From Tistlia sp040905785 (GTDB taxonomy: Bacteria > Pseudomonadota > Alphaproteobacteria > Kiloniellales > DSM-21159), in assembly GCF_040905785.1 (NCBI RefSeq), contig NZ_JBBDQW010000054.1:46815-110814 (forward strand): a DNA stretch of 64,000 nt, given 5' to 3'. The notes below the pieces were generated by a model. It was not told the origin of the DNA and ran no database searches. It saw only the letters and a program-made list of their open reading frames with translations. A program made the translations under genes and the position numbers. Shown in pieces: positions 27,821 to 37,095 of the stretch. Each line of letters opens with the position of its first letter. Position 1 is the first letter of the stretch.

Positions 27821-28831
27821 TCACGCGACCCGCTTTGCCTCCGGCATGCCTCGCAGCTCCGGCGGCAGGTGCCGCTCGAACCAGGCGGCGACCGGCGCCA
27901 GCTCCGGATGGCGCAGCTCCTCCTCCAGCCAGCGCCAGAGGCGCGGCAGGTGCTCCAGGTAGCGCGCCTTGCCGTCGCGTCGGCTGAGCCGGGTGAAGAT
28001 GCCGATGATCTTGCTGCTGCGCTGGGCGCCGAGCACCCAGTAGGCCGCCTCCAGGGCCGCGCCGTCCAGCTCCGGCCGGGCCGCGCGAAAGTGCGCCAGC
28101 AGGTCGGCGGCCAGCGCCTGGTCGACGTCGCGGCGGGCGTCGCGCAGCAGCGAGACCAGATCGTAGGCGGGCGGGCCGATCAGCGCGTCCTGGAAGTCGA
28201 GCAGGCCGCAGGCGGCGACCCCTTGCCGGCCCTCCAGGACCATCAGGTTGTCGACGTGGTAGTCGCGCAGCACCAGGGTCCGCGGCAGGCGCTCGACCGT
28301 GGGCAGCACCGCCCGCCAGGCCTCCCGGTAGCTCTCGAGCGTGTCCCGGTCGGGCTCGCGCCCGCTCGCCGCCGGCAGGTACCAGCCGGTCAGCAGCTCG
28401 GCCTCGGCCAGGAAGGCCGCCTGGTCGTAGGGCGGGATGCCGGCGCCGAGCTCGGCCGACCAGGCCCGCTGCAGGGCGACCAGGGTGTCGACGGCGAGCC
28501 GGTAGAGCGGCGCTTCCTCCCGGCCGGCGGCGAGCGCGTGGGTGAAGGTGTCGTCGCCGAGGTCCTCGAGCAGCACGAAGCCCCGCTCCAGGTCGGCGGC
28601 CAGGATCCGAGGGGCCGAGAGACCGAGGCGGCCGAGCAGCTCGGCCAGCCGGACGAAGCTCGCGGGCTTCTCGTGCTCGGGCGGCGCGTCCATCAGCACC
28701 GCCCGGCCGGCGGCTCCGACCAGCCGGTCGTAGCGCCGGAAGGAAGCGTCGGCGGCCAGCACGCGGCGCTCGGCGGCGCCCCAGCCGGCGCCCTCCAGGA
28801 AGCGCCGCAGCAGAGCCTCGCGCTCGCTCAC
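27821..28831 (-). CDS. amgK: N-acetylmuramate/N-acetylglucosamine kinase (APH-fold)
   Basis: A 336-residue aminoglycoside-phosphotransferase-fold kinase. The catalytic loop is LRDYHVDNLMV (D190, N195) and the metal Asp is in LLDFQDA (D212). In the AmgK family it phosphorylates the anomeric hydroxyl of MurNAc or GlcNAc, making the MurU substrate. The GTG start overlaps the tsaE stop by 4 bp and murU follows after 49 bp. Function is inferred mostly from the amgK-murU pairing. Confidence 0.87.
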   Translation of the reverse strand: MSEREALLRRFLEGAGWGAAERRVLAADASFRRYDRLVGAAGRAVLMDAPPEHEKPASFVRLAELLGRLGLSAPRILAADLERGFVLLEDLGDDTFTHALAAGREEAPLYRLAVDTLVALQRAWSAELGAGIPPYDQAAFLAEAELLTGWYLPAASGREPDRDTLESYREAWRAVLPTVERLPRTLVLRDYHVDNLMVLEGRQGVAACGLLDFQDALIGPPAYDLVSLLRDARRDVDQALAADLLAHFRAARPELDGAALEAAYWVLGAQRSSKIIGIFTRLSRRDGKARYLEHLPRLWRWLEEELRHPELAPVAAWFERHLPPELRGMPEAKRVA

Positions 28832-29361
28832 GGGGCCAGCGCCCGCAGCCTCTCGGCCCAGCCGCCGTGCGGCTCGAGCGTCAGGCGTCGGCCGGTGCCG
28901 GCATGGGCGAAGCGCAGCACCAGCCGCTCGGCGGGCAGCAGGCTGCCGGCGCGCTCCGGCCACTCGACTAGGCTGGCGCCGGCGACCAGGGCTTCCTCCA
29001 GGCCGAGCTCCCAGACCTCCTCGGCGCGCTCCAGGCGGTAGAGGTCGAAATGCCAGATCTCCAGGGCGTCGCGCGGGTAGGTCTGGACCAGGGTGAAGGT
29101 CGGGCTCGGCACCTCCTCGCGGGGGCCGGGCAGGGCGTTGATCAGGGCGCGCGCGAAGGCGGTCTTGCCGGCCCCCAAGTCGCCCTCCAGGTACAGCAGG
29201 TCGCCGACGCGCAGCAGCGGCGCGATCCGCGCGGCGAAGGCGGAGGTCGCCGCCTCGTCGGGCAGCTCGACCGCCGGCTGCGACGGGCTCGGCACGGCGG
29301 CGACTGGGCCTCGGACTGGGCCTCGGACTGGGACTGGGAGCGTCGGCGCGGCAGGGCTCAT
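28828..29361 (-). CDS. tsaE: tRNA threonylcarbamoyladenosine biosynthesis ATPase TsaE
   Basis: A 177-residue P-loop ATPase that works with TsaB and TsaD to make t6A37 in tRNAs. Walker A is GDLGAGKT (residues 60-67), followed by SPTFTLV and HFDLYRL, all typical. The first 25-30 residues are Pro/Val/Arg-rich with a 12-bp repeat (PVRG twice) and unlike other TsaE proteins, so the true start may be further downstream. No later ATG precedes the core. Confidence 0.93.
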   Translation of the reverse strand: MSPAAPTLPVPVRGPVRGPVAAVPSPSQPAVELPDEAATSAFAARIAPLLRVGDLLYLEGDLGAGKTAFARALINALPGPREEVPSPTFTLVQTYPRDALEIWHFDLYRLERAEEVWELGLEEALVAGASLVEWPERAGSLLPAERLVLRFAHAGTGRRLTLEPHGGWAERLRALAP

Positions 29362-29492
29362 GGCGCGGTTCTACACGGGCCGGGCGCGCTCGGGCAACGC
29401 CGCCATGGCCCTGCCGCCGGCTTCCTTGCCAATCCGGGCCGGGGCCGCCATCCTGCGGTCGACCCGCCTCCGTCCCTCCGCTCGAAGATCTC

Positions 29493-30545
29493 ATGACCGA
29501 GACACCCCATCGCACGGACGTCGCCATCGTCGGCGCCGGTCCGGTCGGCCTCTTCGCCGTCTTCGAGTGCGGCATGCTGCAGCTGAGCTGCCAGGTCGTC
29601 GACGCGCTCGACGCGGTCGGCGGCCAGTGCGCGGCGCTCTATCCCGAGAAGCCGATCTACGACATTCCCGGCTATCCCAGGGTCCAGGCGGCCGAGCTGG
29701 TCGAGCGGCTGTTCGAGCAGGCCGAGCCCTTCGCGCCGCGCTACCACCTGGGCCAGCGGGTCGAGCGGCTGGAGGCCTGCCGATTCGACGAGGAAGCGGG
29801 GGCGCCGGACGGCTGGCGGCTGACCACCTCGAAGGGCGTCGTGATTGAGGCACGCGCCGTGATCGTGGCCGCCGGCGTCGGCGCCTTCGGGCCGAACCGG
29901 CCGCCGCTGACCGGCATCGAGGCCTACGAGGGCCGCGGCGCAGGCCGCGGCGTCCACTACTTCATCGCCCGGCCCGAGGCCTTCCGCGGCAAGCGTATCG
30001 TGCTCGCCGGCGGCGGCGATTCGGCGCTCGACTGGTCGATCATCCTGGCCGAGCTGGCCGCCGAACTCTACGTCGTGCACCGGCGCGAGAAGTTCCGCGG
30101 CGCGCCCGAGTCGGTCGCCCGCCTGCACGCCCTGGCCGAGGCCGGACGGCTCGAACTGGTCGTGCCCTACCAGCTCGACTCGCTGCAGGGCCGCGACGGC
30201 AGCCTGGAGGCGGTCGTGGTGCGCGACCTGGACGGCCGGCGCCGGACCCTTGAGGCCGACGTGCTGCTGCCCTTCTTCGGCCTGTCGATGAACCTGGGGC
30301 CGATCGCCGAGTGGGGCCTCGAGCTCGACCGGCACCTGATCCCGGTCGAGCCGACGACCTGCGCGACCAGCCGGCCGGGCCTCTACGCGATCGGCGACAT
30401 CGCGACCTACCCGAACAAGCTCAAGCTGATCCTCTGCGGATTCTCGGAGGCGGCGCTGGCCGCCCACGCCGTGCGCCGCCGGCTGCACCCAGACGAGGAG
30501 CTGCACTGGGAGTACTCGACGACCAAGGGGGTGCCGGGCGGATAG
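29493..30545 (+). CDS. Ferredoxin/flavodoxin-NADP+ reductase (thioredoxin-reductase-like)
   Basis: A 350-residue FAD enzyme exchanging electrons between NADPH and ferredoxin or flavodoxin. The FAD motif is GAGPVGLFA (near residues 14-22) and the NADP motif AGGGDSALDW. EKPIYDIPGYP is characteristic of type-2 Fpr. The CxxC redox pair of thioredoxin reductase is missing, separating it from that enzyme. It stands on the plus strand between tsaE and divL, which are minus, and so breaks that cluster. It diverges from tsaE with 131 bp between starts and converges on divL with 7 bp between stops. Confidence 0.9.
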   Translation: MTETPHRTDVAIVGAGPVGLFAVFECGMLQLSCQVVDALDAVGGQCAALYPEKPIYDIPGYPRVQAAELVERLFEQAEPFAPRYHLGQRVERLEACRFDEEAGAPDGWRLTTSKGVVIEARAVIVAAGVGAFGPNRPPLTGIEAYEGRGAGRGVHYFIARPEAFRGKRIVLAGGGDSALDWSIILAELAAELYVVHRREKFRGAPESVARLHALAEAGRLELVVPYQLDSLQGRDGSLEAVVVRDLDGRRRTLEADVLLPFFGLSMNLGPIAEWGLELDRHLIPVEPTTCATSRPGLYAIGDIATYPNKLKLILCGFSEAALAAHAVRRRLHPDEELHWEYSTTKGVPGG

Positions 30546-30552
30546 CCTCCGG

Positions 30553-32625
30553 CTACTCGCCGACCAGGCGATCGGGCTCCTGCGGGGTCTGGGGGGCGAC
30601 CGGCAGGTGGCAGGTCACCCGGGTGCCGTGGTCGACCGCGGAGTCCATCTCGATCCAGCCGCCGTGCAGCTCAATCAGGCTCTTGACCAGGGACAGGCCC
30701 AGCCCGGCGCCCGGCTGGCGGCCGCGGGTGCCGCTGTTGTCGACGCGCTCGAACTTGCCGAAGACCCGCGCCTGGTCCTGGGCCGGGATGCCGATGCCGG
30801 TATCGCTGACCGTGATCTGCACCTCCTTGCCGAGGTCGAGGGCCGACAGGGTGATGACGCCGCCCTCGGGGGTGAACTTGAAGGCGTTCGACAGCAGGTT
30901 GAACAGCGCCTGGGTCATGCGTCGCTCGTCGCACTCCAGCGGGCCGATGTCCTCGGGGCAGTCGAGCGCCAGCTCCAGGCCGCGCGCCCGGGCGCGCTCG
31001 CGCCACAGGTTCTGGGCGGCGACGAGCAGCGCGTGGAGGTCGACGCTGCGCCGGTCGAGCTTCAGGTAACCGGCCTCGATCGAGGCCAGGTCCAGGATGT
31101 CGTTGATCAGCCCGATCAGCCGCTGCGACGACTCGACGATCGCCTGGCTGTAGTCGAGCTGGCGCTCGTTGAGCTCGCCGAAGTACTGCTTCTGCAGGAT
31201 CTCGGCGAAGCCGACGATGGCGTTCAGCGGCGTCCTCAGCTCGTAGGAGATGTTCGCCAGGAACTCGCTCTTCAGCCGGTCGGTCGTCTCCAGGGCGTCG
31301 TTGCGGTCGCGCAGGGCGCGCTCGACCATCGTCGAGTCGGTCACGTCCAGGAAGGTGTAGAGGCAGGCGCCGTCGGGCAGCGGCACCTGGGCGAAGTCGA
31401 TGACCGAGCTGTCGGCCCGCTCGCGCCGGCCGGTGCGCGGCTCCGGCTCGGTGACGCGGCCGACCATCCGCTCGACGTAGTCGACCCAGCTCGGGTCGTC
31501 GACCTCGTAGAGGCTCCGCGCCGCCTGGATCAGCTCGCGGACGTGGGGCTCGCGCCCGAGCAGTTCCGGGGGCAGGCCCCAGATCCTCTGGAAGGCCGGG
31601 TTCGAGAGCTTCAGCCGCCCGTCCGCGCCGTAGACTGCGACGCCCTCGTAGAGGTTGTCGAGGGTCGCGCGCTGGACCTCGAGCAGGGTGTTGTAGGTGC
31701 GCTCAAGCTTGAGCGTGTCGGTCACGTCCTCGTAGGTGATCAGGACCCCGCCGAAGGGATGCGGGTGTACCGAGACGCGCATGGTGGTGCCGTCCGGCAG
31801 GTGCTCGAGCTCCTCGTAGGGCTCGATCAGGGTCTGGATCCGGCGCAGGTACTGGCGCTTGAACTCGCTGAAGTCGACCTGCTCGGGCAGGCGGCGCTGC
31901 TCGCGCAGCCGGTCCAGCACCTCGCTGAAGTGCGGCTCGCCGGCGAGCAGCGCCTCCTCGAGCCGCCAGAGCCGCAGATAGGCCGTGTTGTGGAAGCGGA
32001 TGTGGCCGTCGCCGCCCAGGATGGCGATGCCGACGCCGAGCTTCTCCAGGACCTCGCGCTCGGCCTCGACGTGGCGCGCGAGCTCGCGCTTCATCTCCTC
32101 CCACTCTGTGAGGTCGCGGGCCGTGGCCAGCACCCCGCCGGCCGCGAGCCGGGTCTTGGTGAGCTCGAGCAGGCGTCGCTCGCCGGCGATCACGGCGTGG
32201 AGGCGGGCATTGCGCGAACCGCCCTCGGCCAGCACCCGCTGGGCCAGGCGCAGCGCCTCGCCCAGGTCGCCGCCCTCGAACAGCTCCGGGCTCGCCTCGG
32301 TGATTTCGCGGTCGCTGGCCACGGCCTTGCGGTAGGCCTCGTTGGCGTAGACCACGCGCATCTCGGCATCGCGCGCCCAGACGGGCTGCGGCAGTGCGTC
32401 AAGCAGGCTGGCGAGGCGCTCGGCCCTCTCTGCCTGGTGCTGGCGCTCGGCCTCGGCCCGGGCCAGCTGCTCGCCCAGGCCGCGCACGCGCTCGGCGACC
32501 TCCGCCTCCAGCGCCTCGGCCCGACGGCGCAGCGCGCGGTGCCGGACGGCCAGGAGGCCGAGGCCGGCCAGGGCGGCGCACAGGGCCGCCGCGAGCGCGA
32601 GGAGGATCGCCTGCTGCTCCATCAC
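30553..32625 (-). CDS. divL: DivL-type PAS sensor kinase with Tyr at the phosphoacceptor site
   Basis: A 690-residue membrane-anchored kinase-like regulator. One helix (residues 6-26) is followed by a coiled coil, three PAS-like regions (about 72-170, 188-305, 312-430), a HisKA dimerisation domain (440-515) and an HATPase domain (540-676; N577/N580, DTGIGI, GAGLGLSL). The H-box reads NISYELRTPLN, with Y461 where kinases have His (codon TAC at 31243-31245). The same substitution defines Caulobacter DivL, which acts in the DivK-CckA-CtrA pathway. Neighbours ahcY and the tsaE-amgK-murU-addBA cluster also fit. Whether it binds DivK is inferred. Confidence 0.9.
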   Translation of the reverse strand: MMEQQAILLALAAALCAALAGLGLLAVRHRALRRRAEALEAEVAERVRGLGEQLARAEAERQHQAERAERLASLLDALPQPVWARDAEMRVVYANEAYRKAVASDREITEASPELFEGGDLGEALRLAQRVLAEGGSRNARLHAVIAGERRLLELTKTRLAAGGVLATARDLTEWEEMKRELARHVEAEREVLEKLGVGIAILGGDGHIRFHNTAYLRLWRLEEALLAGEPHFSEVLDRLREQRRLPEQVDFSEFKRQYLRRIQTLIEPYEELEHLPDGTTMRVSVHPHPFGGVLITYEDVTDTLKLERTYNTLLEVQRATLDNLYEGVAVYGADGRLKLSNPAFQRIWGLPPELLGREPHVRELIQAARSLYEVDDPSWVDYVERMVGRVTEPEPRTGRRERADSSVIDFAQVPLPDGACLYTFLDVTDSTMVERALRDRNDALETTDRLKSEFLANISYELRTPLNAIVGFAEILQKQYFGELNERQLDYSQAIVESSQRLIGLINDILDLASIEAGYLKLDRRSVDLHALLVAAQNLWRERARARGLELALDCPEDIGPLECDERRMTQALFNLLSNAFKFTPEGGVITLSALDLGKEVQITVSDTGIGIPAQDQARVFGKFERVDNSGTRGRQPGAGLGLSLVKSLIELHGGWIEMDSAVDHGTRVTCHLPVAPQTPQEPDRLVGE

Positions 32626-32771
32626 ATCGGGCGGCTCGGCGCAGCCGCCGCACCGGGTGTCGCCCCCCGCCCAGCCGTGCCCGTCGCGATCACTCCGTCA
32701 CTTCGCCCCCACCGGTGAAATCGAAGATCGAGGCGAAACGCTAGACGCATCCGCACCCGCCGGCAAGCGAA

Positions 32772-32799
32772 CGGCCGCCCGGAGCTCTCCGGGCGGCCG
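32772..32799 (-). terminator. GC-rich hairpin downstream of ahcY
   Basis: CGGCCGCCCGGA (32772-32783) pairs with TCCGGGCGGCCG (32788-32799) around a 4-nt loop. It lies about 60 bp past the ahcY stop on the minus strand, without a clear T-run. It abuts the first assembly gap, so part of the structure may be missing. Confidence 0.5.
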
Positions 32800-32809
32800 N
32801 NNNNNNNNN
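32800..32809. other. Assembly gap (10 N)
   Basis: Ten unknown bases join two contigs between ahcY and divL, beside a strong GC hairpin. The true distance is unknown. Confidence 0.98.
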
Positions 32810-32857
32810 CCCCCCGCCGTCGGTCGGTCGGGCAGGGCCCGGGCGCAAAGCGCCCGG

Positions 32858-34156
<1,299 letters not shown>

Positions 34157-34269
34157 ACGTCGGGTCCGTCCTGTGGTCTGTTGTATCGGCTGCGGAGCGG
34201 GGCAGGACATAGCAGCGGGCCCGCCCCGGAGCAAGGCCGCCCCCGATCTCGCGCCCGTGGCCGGCGCCG

Positions 34270-35118
34270 CTACTCGGCCGCGCAGGCCGCGGAATCGGGC
34301 CGGTAGGCGGCCTGCGACAGCCCGGTCACGGCCGGGTGCAGGCCGCACAGCGCGCAGTCGGGATCGGCCTTCGCCCGGATCGTGCGGAAGCCTGCCTCCA
34401 GGGCGTCGTAGAGCAGCAGGCGCCCGGCCAGGGAGCGGCCGATGCCGAGCAGCTCCTTGACCGCCTCGACCGCCTGCAAGGCGCCCAGGGTGCCGGCCAG
34501 CGCTCCGAGCACGCCGACGTCGGCGCAGCCCTGCTTGGGGTCCTCCGGCTGCGGCCCGAACAGGCAGCGGTAGCAGGGATTCTCGGTGCCGTCCGGGCCG
34601 TGGCCCCGGTGCGAGCGCAGCGTCGTCAGCTGGCCGTCGAAGCGCATGATCGCCGCCGTCACCAGGGTGCGCCCGGCCAGATGGCAGGCATCGTTGGCCA
34701 GGTAGCGGGTCGCGAAGTTGTCGGAGCCGTCGCAGACCAGGTCGTAGGCCGAGACCAACTCGAGGGCGGTCTCCGCCTCGAGCCGGCGCTCGTGCGCCTC
34801 GACCCGGACCTCGGGGTTGATCTGCGCGAGGCGCCGGGCCGCCGAGGCGACCTTGGCGGCGCCGATGTCGGCCTCGCCGTGGATGATCTGGCGCTGCAGG
34901 TTCGACAGCTCGACCAAGTCGTCGTCGACGACGCCGAGCGTGCCGACGCCGGCCGCCGCCAGGTAGAGCAGCAGCGGCGAGCCGAGCCCGCCGGCGCCGA
35001 TCACCAGGACGCGGCTGCCGAGCAGGCGGGTCTGGCCCGCCTCGCCGATCTCCGGCAGGACCAGGTGGCGCGCGTAGCGCTCGATCTCAGCGTCGGTGAA
35101 ATCGCGCTCTTCGGTCAT
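34270..35118 (-). CDS. moeB: HesA/MoeB/ThiF-family sulfur-carrier adenylyltransferase
   Basis: A 282-residue E1-like enzyme that adenylates the C-terminus of MoaD or ThiS. The ATP site is GAGGLGS (41-47), with VVDDDLVELSNLQRQ following. Zinc Cys pairs CYRC and CALC are present. No C-terminal rhodanese domain is attached. Without moaD or thiS nearby, MoeB versus ThiF cannot be settled. The stop of dut upstream lies 4 bp away, so coaBC, dut and this gene probably share an mRNA in the order coaBC-dut-moeB (minus strand: coaBC first). Confidence 0.85.
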   Translation of the reverse strand: MTEERDFTDAEIERYARHLVLPEIGEAGQTRLLGSRVLVIGAGGLGSPLLLYLAAAGVGTLGVVDDDLVELSNLQRQIIHGEADIGAAKVASAARRLAQINPEVRVEAHERRLEAETALELVSAYDLVCDGSDNFATRYLANDACHLAGRTLVTAAIMRFDGQLTTLRSHRGHGPDGTENPCYRCLFGPQPEDPKQGCADVGVLGALAGTLGALQAVEAVKELLGIGRSLAGRLLLYDALEAGFRTIRAKADPDCALCGLHPAVTGLSQAAYRPDSAACAAE

Positions 35119-35122
35119 GGTC

Positions 35123-35650
35123 CTAATCTGCGCCGTCGGACCCGCGATTGCCAGGGGCCGGCGCCGTCCCGGCGACGCCGGTCGAGCCGAAGCCGCCTTC
35201 GCCGCGCGCGCTATCGGACAGGCGCTCGACCGGCCGCCAGGCCGCCTGCAGGTAGGGCGCGACCACGAGCTGGGCGATCCGCTCGCCGCGGCGGACCACG
35301 AAGGGCTCGCGGCCGAGGTTGATGAGGATGACCTTGATCTCGCCGCGGTAGTCGGCGTCGATCGTGCCCGGGCTGTTGACCAGCGTCACCGCGTGGCGCA
35401 GGGCCAAGCCCGAGCGCGGCCGGACCTGGGCCTCGGTGCCCGGCGGCAGCGCGACGGCGAAGCCGGTCGGCACGGCCTGCCAGTCGCCGGGCTGCAGGGT
35501 CAGCGGCGCCTCGACCGCCGCCGGCAGGTCCAGGCCGGCCGACTGGGCCGTGGCATAGGCCGGCAGCGCCAGGCCCTCGCCGTGGGGCAGGCGCTGGATC
35601 GCGACCTCGACGGAGCCGACCGGCTCGCGCGCGGAAGGGGTCTCGCTCAT
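35123..35650 (-). CDS. dut: dUTP diphosphatase
   Basis: A 175-residue trimeric enzyme hydrolysing dUTP to dUMP and PPi. All five motifs are visible: AGLDLPA, PRSGLAL (78-84), GTIDADYRGE (95-104), RGERIAQLVV (121-130) and the C-terminal RGEGGFGSTG (149-158). About 17 residues follow motif 5, longer than usual. Its ATG overlaps the coaBC stop by 4 bp, the standard coaBC-dut pairing. Confidence 0.96.
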   Translation of the reverse strand: MSETPSAREPVGSVEVAIQRLPHGEGLALPAYATAQSAGLDLPAAVEAPLTLQPGDWQAVPTGFAVALPPGTEAQVRPRSGLALRHAVTLVNSPGTIDADYRGEIKVILINLGREPFVVRRGERIAQLVVAPYLQAAWRPVERLSDSARGEGGFGSTGVAGTAPAPGNRGSDGAD

Positions 35651-36938
35651 GGCGCCCTGTCCGCCGCCGCTTCGCCCCCTGGTTCTTCCCCCAGGGCCCC
35701 GGCGATCCGGCGCGCCAGGCGGTCGGCGACCTCGGCCTTGCCGAGCAGGGGCCAGGTCTCGACCGCCTCGCCGCCGTCGATGAGGTGGATCCTGTTGCGG
35801 TCTCCGCCGAAGGTGCCGGTGGCGGCCGAGACGTCGTTCGCCAGCATCCAGTCGCAGCCCTTGCGCGCGCGCTTGGCGACCGCCTGCTCGACGACCCGCT
35901 CGGTCTCGGCGGCGAAGCCGACGACCAGCCGCGGGCGCTCCGGCCCTGGCCGCGCCAGGGTCGCCAGTATGTCGGGGTTCTCGGCCAGCGCGAGCTGCGG
36001 CGGCCCGCCGCCGTCCTTCTTCATCTTCTGGCCGGCGATCCCGGCAACCCGCCAGTCGGCGACCGCGGCGGCGCAGACCGCGACCTCGACCGGCAGGGCC
36101 GAGCGGCAGGCCGCCAGCATCTGCTCGGCCGTCTCGACGCGGACCACCGAGACTCCGGGCGGATCGGCCAGGGCGACCGGCCCCGAGACCAGGACAGTCT
36201 CGGCGCCGAGGGCGGCCAGGGCGGCGGCGATGGCGTGGCCCTGCTTGCCCGAGGAATGGTTGGAGAGGTAGCGCACCGGGTCGATCGGCTCGCGCGTCGG
36301 GCCGCTGGTCACCAGCGCGCGCCGGCCGGCCAGCGGCCGTGCGCCCGCGCCCCCNNNNNNNNNNGGCGGGCCTGCGGCGGGCGACGGGCGCCGCCGCCGG
36401 CGAAGTGCGCCTCGATGGCGGCCAGGATCTCGGCCGGCTCGGCCATGCGCCCGAAGCCGTGCTCGTTGCAGGCCATGGCGCCCTCGTTCGGCCCCACGGT
36501 GAGCAGCCCGCGCGCCTGCAGCAGGGCCAGGTTGTCGCGGGTCGCCGGGTGCTGCCACATGCGCACGTTCATCGCCGGCGCCGCCAGCACCGGCTTGTCG
36601 GTGGCCAGCAGCGCGGTCGTCGCCAGGTCGTCGCACAGGCCGTGGGCCAGGCGCGCCAGGATGTCGGCGGTCGCCGGGGCGACGACCAGCAGGTCGGCGT
36701 CGCGGCTGAGCTGGATGTGGCCCATCTCGGCCTCGTCGGTCAGCGAGAACAGCTCGCCGTAGACCTTGTCCTCGCTGAGGGCCGATAGCGACAGCGGCGT
36801 GACGAACTGCGCGCCGGCCCGGGTCAGCAAGCAGCGCACGGCGGCGCCGCGCTCGCGCAGGCGACGGATCAGCTCCAGGCACTTGTAGGCGGCGATGCCG
36901 CCGGCGACGATCAGCAGGATGCGCTTGCCGGCCAGCAT
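35647..36938 (-). CDS. coaBC: Phosphopantothenoylcysteine decarboxylase / phosphopantothenate-cysteine ligase (interrupted by assembly gap)
   Basis: A bifunctional coenzyme A enzyme. The N-terminal decarboxylase part has LIVAGGIAAYKCLELIRRL, AMNVRMWQHPAT and the active-site Cys in GAMACNEHGFGRM. The C-terminal ligase has VTSGPTREPIDPVRYLSNHSSGKQG and AAAVADWRV. The two halves lie in different frames on either side of the 10-N gap at 36355-36364, inside the linker. This is an assembly artefact rather than a proven frameshift. The ATG at MLAGKRIL is preferred; upstream in-frame codons add a non-conserved extension. Confidence 0.93.
36355..36364. other. Assembly gap (10 N) inside coaBC
   Basis: Ten unknown bases fall in the linker between the CoaC and CoaB domains and change the apparent frame. 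Flanks are very C/G-rich (GCCCCC and GGCGGG). Confidence 0.98.
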
Positions 36939-37095
36939 GGGCGGGCCCTTCCCCTCGGTGGGATCCGTCACGACGGCGTCTCGCGCGGCGCTCGGCGCCA
37001 TCGGCCGACGGATAGTTCCACGCCGGCGGCGGGGCAGGCAACTTTTCCGGGGGCGGGGCGGGTGCGAGCCGGGGGCATGGCGGCGGCCCGGGACA

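Noticed and set aside
34157..34269. Possible SAH riboswitch upstream of ahcY
   Set aside because: I could not find the conserved core or pairing pattern; the stretch is just GC-rich.
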